DNA of 56,772 nucleotides, from contig CAITDI010000037.1 in the NCBI GenBank assembly GCA_903891095.1, positions 1 to 56,772 of the forward strand, given 5' to 3'. Numbering within the stretch: position 1 is the stretch's first letter; every line of letters starts with the position of its first letter. The translations under genes were made by a program, and so were the position numbers. This document shows, in pieces, positions 17,789 through 26,058 of the stretch. This DNA comes from an uncultured bacterium. Lineage in GTDB: Bacteria > Planctomycetota > Phycisphaerae > Phycisphaerales > SM1A02. The notes beneath the pieces were generated by a model that did not search any database, was not told where the DNA came from, and saw only the letters and a list, made by a program, of their open reading frames with translations.

Positions 17789-19123
17789 ATGTCCTCGGCG
17801 CCTCGCCCCGTGCTTCTCTCCATCGCCGCGATCGCAGCGGCGTCGCTGCTCGGGTGCGATTCCTCGAAGCCTGCGGTGAGCAGCGCGCGGCATATCGACA
17901 TCGGCGACTTCGCGAATCCGCCAGCGGATCTCAAGGCCGATGTGATCGAGATGTCGCCCGAGGTGGTCGCCGGGCCGGAAGAACTGATCGTCGTCGAGGA
18001 ACTCGACGTCAAGCGTCGTGGCGCCAAGCGCGAAGCGGCGGCTGCAGACAAGTCGGCCAAGCTCACCGAGGCGCGCGGAGTCGTGGCGGAGCAACTCGCC
18101 GACGGCGAGACCGCGATCGACGCGGTGTCGCCCGACGTGACGTCCTCGCGCGTCAAGCCCGGCGAGACCTGGCCCGTCGACGCGCTCGTCGGACAGATCA
18201 ACGGGCGGCCGATCTTTGCCGATGCGTTCCTCGAGCCGATCGCGGACCGACTCGTGCAGGCCGCTGCGATGCCCGACCGCGTGTCGGGACGCAGGGTGTT
18301 CCTCGACAGCGTGCAGCGCACGTTCAAGGACACCGTCGACAGCGAGCTCATCGTCGCCGAGGCGGAGTCGCAGCTTTCGCCCGAGCAGCAGCAGGGCCTG
18401 TTCGCGTGGCTCCGCACGATCAAGGAAGAGACCATCGCGCAGCGTGGCGGCAGCCGCGCGCTCGCCGAGGCCAGCCTCGAGGCCGAGAAGACGCAGTCGC
18501 TCGAGCAGTTCATGCAGGAGCGCCGCGACGTTGCGCTCGCGGGACGGCTCCTCAACCAGCGCGTGCGTCCGCGCGCGATCGTCTCGTGGCGCGAGGTCGT
18601 GCAGGCGTACGAGCGCGACCGCAAGATCTACAGCCCGCCGCAGCAGATCAAGATCGGCCGCATTCGCTTCGACACGCAGACCGACGCCGACAAGATCGAG
18701 AAGGTCAAGGCGATGGTGGCGGAGGGCAAGAAGTTCTCCGAGATCGTGGCCGCGATGGGCATCGCCGACGGCGGCCTGTGGCAGTCCGAGGAGCTTCCCG
18801 AGAGCGGCATCGCCGGCCTGCAGCAGCTGAGCGACGGCGTGCGCACGCGGCTCACGGGGCTCGATGTCGACAAGGTGAGCGAGCCGCTGCAGCAGCGCGA
18901 CTTCCTGTCGTGGTTCACGGTGATCTCGCTCGAGAAGCCGCCGTCGCGCTCGATCTACGACCGCGACGTGCAGCTCACGATCACCGAGCGCCTGCGCGCG
19001 ATCCGCGAGACGGTCGAGCGTGATCGCTACATCAACTCGCTGCGCACCCGCTGGGTGACCGACGACATCAACGAGATGTACCAGCGCCTCGAGGCGTTTG
19101 CGCTCGACCGCTACTGGCGCTGA
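17789..19123 (+). CDS. Lipoprotein resembling SurA/PrsA-type peptidyl-prolyl isomerases
   Basis: Protein of 444 residues with a lipoprotein signal peptide (lipobox SLLGC ending at residue 24). After a low-complexity linker, residues about 135-255 form a helical chaperone-like region (VDALVGQINGRPIFADAFLEP onward) of the SurA/PrsA type. A parvulin-like segment follows near residues 290-380: IKIGRIRF, then GKKFSEIVAAMGIADGGLW, and DFLSWFTVISLEK. The parvulin part is degenerate, so isomerase activity is uncertain. A role in folding exported proteins, tethered by lipid to a membrane, is an inference. The ATG at 17789 is chosen because it directly precedes the signal peptide. Confidence 0.7.
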   Translation: MSSAPRPVLLSIAAIAAASLLGCDSSKPAVSSARHIDIGDFANPPADLKADVIEMSPEVVAGPEELIVVEELDVKRRGAKREAAAADKSAKLTEARGVVAEQLADGETAIDAVSPDVTSSRVKPGETWPVDALVGQINGRPIFADAFLEPIADRLVQAAAMPDRVSGRRVFLDSVQRTFKDTVDSELIVAEAESQLSPEQQQGLFAWLRTIKEETIAQRGGSRALAEASLEAEKTQSLEQFMQERRDVALAGRLLNQRVRPRAIVSWREVVQAYERDRKIYSPPQQIKIGRIRFDTQTDADKIEKVKAMVAEGKKFSEIVAAMGIADGGLWQSEELPESGIAGLQQLSDGVRTRLTGLDVDKVSEPLQQRDFLSWFTVISLEKPPSRSIYDRDVQLTITERLRAIRETVERDRYINSLRTRWVTDDINEMYQRLEAFALDRYWR

Positions 19124-19128
19124 ATGCA

Positions 19129-19722
19129 TCACGGCGGCCGGCGCGCGCGGGCGAACACTCCGCACGCCTGCTCGATCGCGACCGCGCTGCGGCCTTCGCC
19201 GCGAACCCCCACGAGATCGACGCGGATGGCATCGACGCGCGACGCGAGCCTGCGCAGCTTCGCGTTCGTCGGTGCATCCGTCGGCGCATCCGTCGGCGCA
19301 TCCGTCGGGGTGCGGGCGCGTCGCGGCAGTTCCTCGAGATCGACGAGCAGCCGCCAGAGGACTTCCTTCTTGCGCGAGTCGACGCGTTCGAGCGCGTCCC
19401 ACGGGCCGGCGGCGCGCTTGACCTCGACGATCACGAGTTCGCGCGCGTCGGGCGAGAGCACGATGAGATCCGCCTCGTCGCGGCGGTCGCGCGGGCTGCG
19501 CCAGTTGCGTGCGATCACGCGGTAGCCGAGGGTCCGCAGGAAGCGCTCCGCCGCGCGCTCGCCCGGATCGCGCGGCGGGCGCTGGAGCCACGCGCGCACG
19601 CCGCGGAGGGCGAACGCGATCGCGACCGCCACGCCGTCGATGCGGAGATGCGCGAGCAGGTGGCGGGGCCAGCGGGCGATGGCTTCAAGGCGACGGGCGG
19701 GGTCGGTTCGAACTGTGGACAT
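19129..19722 (-). CDS. yraN: YraN/UPF0102 family nuclease-like protein
   Basis: Protein of 197 residues. The UPF0102 core (residues about 53-125) has the features of a restriction-endonuclease-like fold: GERAAERFLRTLGYRVIARNWR, then DEADLIVL and ELVIVEVKR, giving the E...D...ExK-type set. The first 50 residues are an Arg-rich extension not usual in the family. Near residues 138-152 four copies of Pro-Thr-(Asp/Asn)-Ala are encoded by a 12-bp tandem repeat (about 19268-19310). The function in the cell is unknown; family members are thought to be Holliday-junction-resolvase-like. Its stop lies 5 bp from the stop of the convergent lipoprotein gene. Confidence 0.8.
   Translation of the reverse strand: MSTVRTDPARRLEAIARWPRHLLAHLRIDGVAVAIAFALRGVRAWLQRPPRDPGERAAERFLRTLGYRVIARNWRSPRDRRDEADLIVLSPDARELVIVEVKRAAGPWDALERVDSRKKEVLWRLLVDLEELPRRARTPTDAPTDAPTDAPTNAKLRRLASRVDAIRVDLVGVRGEGRSAVAIEQACGVFARARRPP
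19268..19310. repeat. 12-bp tandem repeat inside the yraN-like gene
   Basis: Three to four copies of GTCGGCGCATCC in tandem encode a Pro-Thr-Asp-Ala repeat on the minus strand. The unit is a multiple of three, so the reading frame is kept. Confidence 0.8.
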
Positions 19723-19881
19723 GGGACAACGCTCCCGCGTGCAGGGTCGATTCCCGCCGAGAGCGGGGGCTGATTGCGGCGCGCCACCGTGGAGCGTCGA
19801 CGGAACGCATCATCGCACGGCGCGCAGGTGCTTCTGGAAACGCACGCACTTTTACGCGCGAATTCTCAACCGCGTCCGCGG

Positions 19882-21099
19882 TCAGCGCGCAGGCTCGACC
19901 ACGAGTTCCGAAGCCGCGATCCATTCGTCGCCGAGCTTGACGCCGATGATCGTGCAGCCGACGGCCGGCGTGAACAGCGCGAACAGCTGGTCCTTGCCTG
20001 AGCCCGGCAGGTTCGGAAACGTTCCGATCTGCTGGAGCGCACCGTCGTGCTGCAGCTTGATGGTCACGCGGCGATCGCCCGTCGAACTCGCGTGGATGAA
20101 CCCGATCGGGAAGTACACGTGGCCGCTGTCGTCGATGAGCGAGAGCTTGGCCTGCTCGCCGGCGCGGCTGCGCGCCTTGTTGCGGTCGTTCCACACGTCG
20201 ATGGAGCTCGAGCTGCCGCGGGCGATGTTGAGTCGCACGACGCGCGTATCCGTCGGCGCCCAGATGCCGCGCACCGCCACGCTCTTGCTGCCGCGGTAGC
20301 CGTCTTGCTCGTACTCGCCGACGCCGCTGCTGAGGTAGTACGTGTCCCTGACCTCCATCGCACCGAGATTGTTGAGGTCGGCGTTGGCGGGCAGAATCGT
20401 GTCGTTGACGACCAGGTCGCCGGCGCCGATGCGCGAAGTGTTCGCGGGAGCGCGGGAAGGCTCGGGCATCAGTGACGCGAGCCACGCGCCCGAGTTTCGA
20501 TTGGCAGGCGACCGGCTCGCTTCGGCGATGCGGGCGAGCAGCGACGCCACTTCGGCGACCGCGGCTTGGCGCGGCGCCCGGCCGCCGAGCGAATGGTCGG
20601 TGGCGACGAGCGACTGCTCCGCCGCCGTCATCGCTCTGCCGGTCAGCATGAGCGAGTCTGCGTCGACGTCGAGCCACGCGGTCTCCGATTTGGTGGCGTC
20701 CGAAAGGCGCTTCGCGTCATCGGCGGTGATGGCGCGGCGCTTCGACGCGTCGTCGAGGTTCCGCTCGAGCTGCTGCGCGACGCGGCGCGCCTCAACGAGC
20801 TTCGCGTCGACGGAGTCGTGCAGCGCATGCGCTTCGGGAGCCTTCGCGAGGAGCGCTGCGATTTCGGCGGCGAAGGCGCCGGGAGCCGCTGGCGGCGCCT
20901 GCATGAACTTGCGCACCGCCTTGATCGAGTCGGCGCACCAGGCCTGCAGCTTCTGCAGGTCGGCCTCGGCCTGCGCGCGGTTCGACTGCAGCGTGGCCAG
21001 CTCGCGCGCGGGAGATGTCGCGCCGCCGCAGCCGGCCATGGCTGCGAGCGCGAGCACGAGCGTGAGAGCGAGCGCCGACGCGCGGTGTGATGCCTTCAT
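19882..21099 (-). CDS. Lipoprotein sharing its C-terminal domain with the upstream CvpA-like protein
   Basis: Protein of 405 residues. The N-terminus is a lipoprotein signal peptide with lipobox MAGC near residue 23. Residues about 30-200 are helical, Ala/Leu/Arg-rich and probably coiled. Residues about 222-405 (DLVVNDTILPANADLNNLG to the end) are by eye about two-thirds or more identical to the C-terminal domain of the CvpA-like protein encoded upstream. This points to a local duplication. The shared domain has no family name that I recognise. A strong terminator separates this gene from the upstream one, and TATGTT lies six bases before the ATG, so it should have its own leaderless transcript. 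Confidence 0.75.
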   Translation of the reverse strand: MKASHRASALALTLVLALAAMAGCGGATSPARELATLQSNRAQAEADLQKLQAWCADSIKAVRKFMQAPPAAPGAFAAEIAALLAKAPEAHALHDSVDAKLVEARRVAQQLERNLDDASKRRAITADDAKRLSDATKSETAWLDVDADSLMLTGRAMTAAEQSLVATDHSLGGRAPRQAAVAEVASLLARIAEASRSPANRNSGAWLASLMPEPSRAPANTSRIGAGDLVVNDTILPANADLNNLGAMEVRDTYYLSSGVGEYEQDGYRGSKSVAVRGIWAPTDTRVVRLNIARGSSSSIDVWNDRNKARSRAGEQAKLSLIDDSGHVYFPIGFIHASSTGDRRVTIKLQHDGALQQIGTFPNLPGSGKDQLFALFTPAVGCTIIGVKLGDEWIAASELVVEPAR

Positions 21100-21111
21100 C
21101 GTGGCAACATA
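21100..21111 (-). promoter_or_regulatory. -10-like box TATGTT six bases before the ATG at 21099
   Basis: On the minus strand TATGTT is followed by GCCACG and ATG. The terminator of the upstream gene ends only about 15 bases before this box, so a promoter must lie here and its leader can be at most a few bases long. Confidence 0.55.
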
Positions 21112-21124
21112 GCACGCCGCGGAT

Positions 21125-21162
21125 TACAAAAAGAACCGCGCCCCTCGCAAGGAGGGGCGTGG
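21125..21162 (-). terminator. Rho-independent terminator after the CvpA-like gene
   Basis: On the minus strand a stem CGCCCCTC / GAGGGGCG with a short loop is followed by CGGTTCTTTTTG. It lies about 25 bp after the stop at 21187. Confidence 0.85.
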
Positions 21163-21186
21163 TGGATTGGTTCATCTGCCTTGTGA

Positions 21187-22860
21187 TCAGCTCGCGGGCT
21201 TGATCTCGAGATCCGACGCCGCGATCCACTCGTCGCCGAGCTTGACGCCGACGATCTTGCGACCGACGGCGGGGGTGAACAGCGCGAACAGCTTGTCCGC
21301 GCCCGAGCTCGGCTGGTTGGGGAACGTGCCGATCTTGTAGTACGCACCGTCGCGCTGCAGCTTGATCGACACGCGGCGGTCACCCGACGCGACCGCGTGG
21401 ATGAAGCCGATCGGGAAGTACATGCGGCCGAGGTCGTCGACGAGCGCGAGGTTCGCGTCGTCGCCGACGCGGCTGCGCACCTTGCTGCGGTCGTTCCACA
21501 CGTCGATGGAGCTCGAGTTGCCGCGGGCGATGTTGAGTCGCACGACGCGCGTGTTCGGCGGGGCCCAGATGCCCTTGACGATCACGCTCTTGCTGCCGCG
21601 GAAGCCGCCTTGCTCGTACTCGCCGATGCCCGAGAAGAGGTAGTTCGTGTCCTTGACCTCCATCGCGCCGAGGTTGTTGAGGTCGGCGTTGGCCGGCATG
21701 ATCGTGTCGTTGATGACCAGATCCTCGGGGCTGATGAGCGGGGTGTTGCCAGGCACCTGCACGCCGCCCGTGCCGCCGCCGAGCAGCATCGCGCTGGCGT
21801 CGGCCATGGTCGCCTGCTGGCCGACCATGGGGAACGGAATGCGAAGACCGAGCGCGTGGAGGAACTTCGGGGGCGCCGACGCGAACGGACCCGCGGGGTA
21901 GATCAGCGTGGCGTCGACCATCTGCGTGCCCGGGGGCGACGAGATGTACGCGCCGATGTCGTCGAACATGAACACCGTGCGTCCGCCGCCGGAGTTCGGC
22001 TGCGCCCACGCGGCGGGGTATGCGACCGGCGGAACGCCACCGGCCTTCGCATCGGGAGCGCCGATCAGGCGGAGCTGCGACGACGAGATGGCGAAGCCCT
22101 GGCCTTCGGTGCTCGCGCCCGCGTCGAAGTGCACGTCGACGACGTACGCGCTCGTCGTCGTTCCATCGGGCAGCGTGACGTCAGGCACGAGGATCGCCTT
22201 GCCGATGGTGATCGATCCCGGCGTGGCCGCGGTGCGCGCGAGCTTGCCGTTGCGGTTGTACGTGTCGCGGTGCAGGCCGAGGGACTGCTGCGCGAGGTTC
22301 GGGTACTGGGTGGCGAGGGTCGCGGACTGAAGGGTCGGCGCAAACGCGCCGTTCGAGAGCTTCGCGTAGAAGTTCGCCGTGATCGTGTGCATCGGCACCC
22401 AGAGCGCCGTCGCGTTGAGGTTGGGCTGGCCCTTGGTCGACGACGAGCGCGCGGCGCCCTTGACGCCGAGCAGGTCCGCGGTCGAGTGCGTGTGGCCCAT
22501 GCCGATCAGCGAGATGCCGACGGTGAGCACCGCGGCGCACGCGCCGAGCAGGCCGCCGAGACCGAGGTTCGCCCAGTGCGGGAAGTTCAGGTTGTCGGGC
22601 GCGAGCTTGTCGGCCGCGATGCGCAGCACGAGCAGGTAGAGCGCGAACGGCAGCAGGAGGCCGATGCCCCACGCGTACGCCTGCAGCCCGCCGACGCCGA
22701 GCAGCGCCTCGCTCGCAGGCTCCCAGGTTGCGAACGCGAGCGCGCCCGCGGCGATCACGCACGCGAGGTGCAGCATCGCGCTGAAGAGGCCCTGGTTGGC
22801 CCACCAGTAGGCGATCAGCGCTGCGAATCCGAGGACGAGAATGTTGAGGACAGCATCCAT
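21187..22860 (-). CDS. CvpA-like membrane protein with a large exported C-terminal region
   Basis: Protein of 557 residues. Residues 1-130 hold four hydrophobic helices in the CvpA arrangement, starting MDAVLNILVLGFAALIAYW. The remaining 420 residues lack helices and probably face the periplasm: a central region with VVDVHFDAGASTEGQGFAIS, then a C-terminal domain (about 375-557) that is repeated in the neighbouring lipoprotein. The ATG at 22860 is preferred over upstream starts because AAGGAA lies six bases before it. It is the third gene after the PilT-type and GspE-like genes and ends at a strong terminator, so the three form one likely operon. The function is unknown; coupling to the secretion/pilus-type ATPases is an inference. 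Confidence 0.75.
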   Translation of the reverse strand: MDAVLNILVLGFAALIAYWWANQGLFSAMLHLACVIAAGALAFATWEPASEALLGVGGLQAYAWGIGLLLPFALYLLVLRIAADKLAPDNLNFPHWANLGLGGLLGACAAVLTVGISLIGMGHTHSTADLLGVKGAARSSSTKGQPNLNATALWVPMHTITANFYAKLSNGAFAPTLQSATLATQYPNLAQQSLGLHRDTYNRNGKLARTAATPGSITIGKAILVPDVTLPDGTTTSAYVVDVHFDAGASTEGQGFAISSSQLRLIGAPDAKAGGVPPVAYPAAWAQPNSGGGRTVFMFDDIGAYISSPPGTQMVDATLIYPAGPFASAPPKFLHALGLRIPFPMVGQQATMADASAMLLGGGTGGVQVPGNTPLISPEDLVINDTIMPANADLNNLGAMEVKDTNYLFSGIGEYEQGGFRGSKSVIVKGIWAPPNTRVVRLNIARGNSSSIDVWNDRSKVRSRVGDDANLALVDDLGRMYFPIGFIHAVASGDRRVSIKLQRDGAYYKIGTFPNQPSSGADKLFALFTPAVGRKIVGVKLGDEWIAASDLEIKPAS

Positions 22861-22908
22861 CTTGTGTTCCTTCATGCAGCCGCGCATGGCGCGCGGCACG
22901 CGGTTGCA

Positions 22909-24627
22909 TCACTGGTTGTTGGAGGCGGGGGACGACGGTGCGCTGGACGCCGGCTTGGCCGACGACGCCTGCTTGGGAGCAAACACGCGCTGCACTTCCT
23001 CGAGGCTGGTTTCGCCGGAGCGAACCTTGAGGAGCGCCGCTTCCTGGATCTGGATCATCTTGTGCTCGCGGATCGCGCGAGCCTGCGCGGTGCGGAAGTC
23101 GTTCTCCGAGAGGAGGCGACGGCCTTCGTCATCGAGCGCCAGCACCTCGAACACGCCGGTCTGGCCGAAGTACGCGGTGCCTTGGCACACGGGGCAGTCC
23201 TCGATGCGGTTCTTGACCTGCACCTTGCCGCTCGGGCGGAAGAGCTCCGCCTGCTTGCCCGCGGGGATGCCGAGCTTCTTCGCCTGCTCGGCGCTCGGCG
23301 TGAACGGCGAGCGGCAGTTCGGGCACAGCGTGCGCATGAGGCGCTGCTGCACGACGCCCGACAGGCAGCGGGTCGCGACCTTCGGGTCGCCGACGGCCTG
23401 CATCCAGGTGGCGATCGCGGTCGCCATGTTTTCCGCAGGAATCAGCACGTACACGATCGGCGACTCCATGCCCATGAGCGCGGCGGCCTTGGCGCTGCCG
23501 GGCTCGGAGATGTCGCCGCACAGGACGACGTCGGGGTCGCGGCGGATGATCTTGGTCAGCGCGGCAGCGAAGTCCTCGACGCCCGGCTCGGGCTCGAACT
23601 TCTTGTGGTCGACGCCTTCGACGCGGAACTGCGGCTCGCGCTCGAGGGTCTTGATGTTGCTGGTGTACGCGTCGTGACGGCCGATCAGCGTGTAGCCGAG
23701 GGTGGTGAGGCCCTGTCCCGGCGGGGCGCTGACGAGGATCACGCCCTTGCGGCGGTCCTTGGCCTCGAAGATGCGGAGCGCGTCGAGCTGCGCGGGCGCG
23801 AGGCCGACCGTGTCGATCGACTTGCCGAAGCGGGACTCGCGGTCGAAGTCGATGCGCACCGTCTGGCCCGTGCTCGAGCCGAGCGACGTGATCGAGAGGA
23901 CGGTCTTGCCCAGCGGGCCTTCCATCGTGAACTTGCCGGTCTGGCGACGGCGGCGGTCCTTCACGTCGAGGCCACCGAGGCGCTTGACCATGTCGATCAC
24001 GGCGTTGCCGACGTCGGGCGCCATCGGGTCGCGCTTCACGCGGACACCGTCGACGGTCATCGTCACGGCGACGCCTTGCTGCGCGCTGGCGAGGTCGACG
24101 CGCGATGCGCGCGCCTCGAGCGGACCCGTGAGCAGCTGCTCCGCGGCGATGTACATCGGGAGCGCGGCGTCTTCCTTCTGCGGAACGGGCTCGCGTCCGC
24201 CTGCGGCGTTCGTGAAGAGCACGGTCGCGCCCTTCTCGGCCGAGGCCTTGCGGCGCGCTTCCATCGCCTTGGCGAAGCCTTCGCCGCCGAGCTTGAACTT
24301 GGCGCTCTCGGGGACCTGCTTGTCGCGGAACTTCCAGTACCAGTACATCGTGCCGACGAGCATGCCCGCGGCGACGACCATGGAGATGTAGAACCACGGC
24401 ACGAACACCATGAGCGCGAACGCCGCGATCGCGACGCCGATGAACAGGAAGTTGAGCTTGAGGACGGGCAGGTTGAACCTGCGCGCATCGGGCTCGAACA
24501 TCGCGACGAAGCGCGAGTACGCGACGAGCAGCGCGACGAGGACGAGCGGCTTGAGGACGCTCATCAGGATCAGCGCGGGCGCGTCGGCGAGGATCGTCGT
24601 GGCGGGCATGGAGATCAGGTCTTGCAT
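22909..24627 (-). CDS. Membrane-anchored GspE/PilB-like protein with degenerate ATPase motifs
   Basis: Protein of 572 residues related to type II secretion/type IV pilus assembly ATPases. Residues about 10-95 contain three hydrophobic segments, unlike the soluble family members. The C-terminal half shows the family order, but the key motifs are changed. The Walker A site reads APPGQGLTT instead of GPTGSGKTT, with Leu at the catalytic Lys. The Walker B region reads DPDVVLCGDISEPGSA, and the His-box strand reads VYVLIPAEN. The zinc motif is retained as LCPNC and CPVC. Nucleotide hydrolysis therefore looks unlikely. It lies between the pilT-like and CvpA-like genes on the same strand. Acting as a noncatalytic partner of the intact PilT-type ATPase is an inference. 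Confidence 0.8.
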   Translation of the reverse strand: MQDLISMPATTILADAPALILMSVLKPLVLVALLVAYSRFVAMFEPDARRFNLPVLKLNFLFIGVAIAAFALMVFVPWFYISMVVAAGMLVGTMYWYWKFRDKQVPESAKFKLGGEGFAKAMEARRKASAEKGATVLFTNAAGGREPVPQKEDAALPMYIAAEQLLTGPLEARASRVDLASAQQGVAVTMTVDGVRVKRDPMAPDVGNAVIDMVKRLGGLDVKDRRRRQTGKFTMEGPLGKTVLSITSLGSSTGQTVRIDFDRESRFGKSIDTVGLAPAQLDALRIFEAKDRRKGVILVSAPPGQGLTTLGYTLIGRHDAYTSNIKTLEREPQFRVEGVDHKKFEPEPGVEDFAAALTKIIRRDPDVVLCGDISEPGSAKAAALMGMESPIVYVLIPAENMATAIATWMQAVGDPKVATRCLSGVVQQRLMRTLCPNCRSPFTPSAEQAKKLGIPAGKQAELFRPSGKVQVKNRIEDCPVCQGTAYFGQTGVFEVLALDDEGRRLLSENDFRTAQARAIREHKMIQIQEAALLKVRSGETSLEEVQRVFAPKQASSAKPASSAPSSPASNNQ

Positions 24628-24720
24628 GTTGGACTCTCGGACGGTTCGATTCGGAGCGCGATTCGGCGCGGTTCCTGCGCGTGTCGTGATTGGTTGGATG
24701 GTCGCCGACGGCGACTCGCC

Positions 24721-25884
24721 TTAACCGATGCCCTTGAGGCGCATCTTGAGTTCCTCGGGCTTCGGCGTCGCCTCGAGCGCGACGCGCTGGTGGATCATGT
24801 TGGTCTCGACGAGCTTCACCAGCGCGCTGGTGAAGTCGAGCATGCCTTCGTCGTGGCTGTTCTTGATGATGTCGAGGAGCTCGCCTTCGCGGCCTTCGAG
24901 GATGAACTTCTGCACGCCCGGGGTGTTGAGCAGGATCTCGAGCGCGGGGATGCGCGCGATGTGCGCGTGGAGCGTCGGGAGCAGCTTCTGGTAGATGATC
25001 GCGCGCAGGTTGTAGGCAAGGAGCTTGCGGATCTGCTCGCGCTCGTTCTCGGGGAAGAGGTCGTAGATACGGCCGAAGGTCTGCCAGGCCGAGCTCGCGT
25101 GGATGGTTCCGAACACGAGGTGGCCGGTCTCTGCGGCGCGGATGGCGGCTTCGAAGGTCTCGTAGTCTCGCATTTCGCCGACGAGCACGACGTCGGGGTT
25201 CTCACGCACGAGGGCGCGGAGCGCGTCGTTGAAGTTCGTCGCGTCGATGCCGATCTCGCGCTGGTTGATCGTGGCCTTGGCGTCGTTGAAGATGTACTCG
25301 ATCGGGTCCTCGATCGTGATGATGTGGACCTTCTTGCGCTGGTTCACGTAGTCGAGCATCGAGGCGATCGAGGTCGACTTGCCGGAGCCGGTGACGCCGG
25401 AGAAGAGGATGAGTCCCTGCGCCGCCATCGCGACGTCGCCGAGCGCGGGCGGGAGGTAGAGCTCCTCGAACTTCTTGATCTGGCTGGTGATGAGACGCGC
25501 GGCGAGCGACGGGTTGCCGCGGGCCATGAAGAGGTTCACGCGGAAGCGGCGCTGCGTGGTGCCGTCCTCGTCGCCGTCCTTGCGGTAGTCGTAGGCGAAG
25601 TCGATCGAGCCGTGGCGCGCGAGGTAGTCGAGCTGGTTCGGGTCGAGGATGTCCTTGGCGACCTGGAACATCACGTCCGGCGTGCAGACGGCGGTCTCGA
25701 GGTCCTTGAGCACGCCGCGGTGGCGGACGCGGGGGCGGAGGCCGCTCTTCACGATCAAGTCGGAGCCCTCGACGCGGATGATCGCTTCCAGCCAGGAGAC
25801 CCAGGCCTTCTTGCCCTCGCCCTCGGCGGTGCCGCGGTGCTTGATCGAGAGTGGGACGAGCAGTTCGTTTCGGGCGGCTGACAT
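24721..25884 (-). CDS. PilT-like type IV pilus retraction ATPase
   Basis: Protein of 387 residues with intact secretion-ATPase motifs: Walker A GVTGSGKST near residues 168-176, the Asp box IITIEDPIEY, Walker B NPDVVLVGEMRDYET and the His box HLVFGTIHAS. The overall length and the C-terminal region fit PilT/PilU-type ATPases, which power pilus retraction. The ATG at 25884 is chosen because the family fold starts soon after and GAGG lies eight bases upstream. The open frame continues far upstream but with no family similarity. It is the first gene of the three-gene unit with the degenerate GspE-like and CvpA-like genes. No pilin or other pilus gene lies in this window. Confidence 0.85.
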   Translation of the reverse strand: MSAARNELLVPLSIKHRGTAEGEGKKAWVSWLEAIIRVEGSDLIVKSGLRPRVRHRGVLKDLETAVCTPDVMFQVAKDILDPNQLDYLARHGSIDFAYDYRKDGDEDGTTQRRFRVNLFMARGNPSLAARLITSQIKKFEELYLPPALGDVAMAAQGLILFSGVTGSGKSTSIASMLDYVNQRKKVHIITIEDPIEYIFNDAKATINQREIGIDATNFNDALRALVRENPDVVLVGEMRDYETFEAAIRAAETGHLVFGTIHASSAWQTFGRIYDLFPENEREQIRKLLAYNLRAIIYQKLLPTLHAHIARIPALEILLNTPGVQKFILEGREGELLDIIKNSHDEGMLDFTSALVKLVETNMIHQRVALEATPKPEELKMRLKGIG

Positions 25885-26022
25885 GGAAGATGCCTCGCGT
25901 AGTGCTTCTGAACAAACCACAGGCGGAGCCCGGACGGGGACCCTGTGAAGAGCCACGCACCTTACCGCAAACGCCCTCTTGGCGAAACGCACGACGAGTG
26001 CCGAGTTGGTTCTCGGGCGGGA

Positions 26023-26058
26023 TTGACGGACGGACCACGGTCCTGCATGATCCCCCCG
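26023..26058 (+). promoter_or_regulatory. sigma70-type promoter of guaB, leaderless
   Basis: A -35 box TTGACG (26023-26028) and a -10 box CATGAT (26046-26051) are exactly 17 bp apart. The ATG at 26059 follows seven bases after the -10 box, so transcription should begin at or next to the start codon. This is the clearest promoter in the window. Confidence 0.65.

Noticed and set aside
22861-22899. Upstream starts for the CvpA-like protein
   Set aside because: The sequence AAGGAA that would be coding is placed as a ribosome-binding site for the ATG at 22860, where the membrane domain begins.
21397-25881. Very long open frame on the plus strand opposite the pilT/gspE/cvpA-like genes
   Set aside because: It is antisense to genes with clear family motifs, its product is Arg/Val/Glu/Ala/His-rich without domains, and such shadows are expected in GC-rich DNA.
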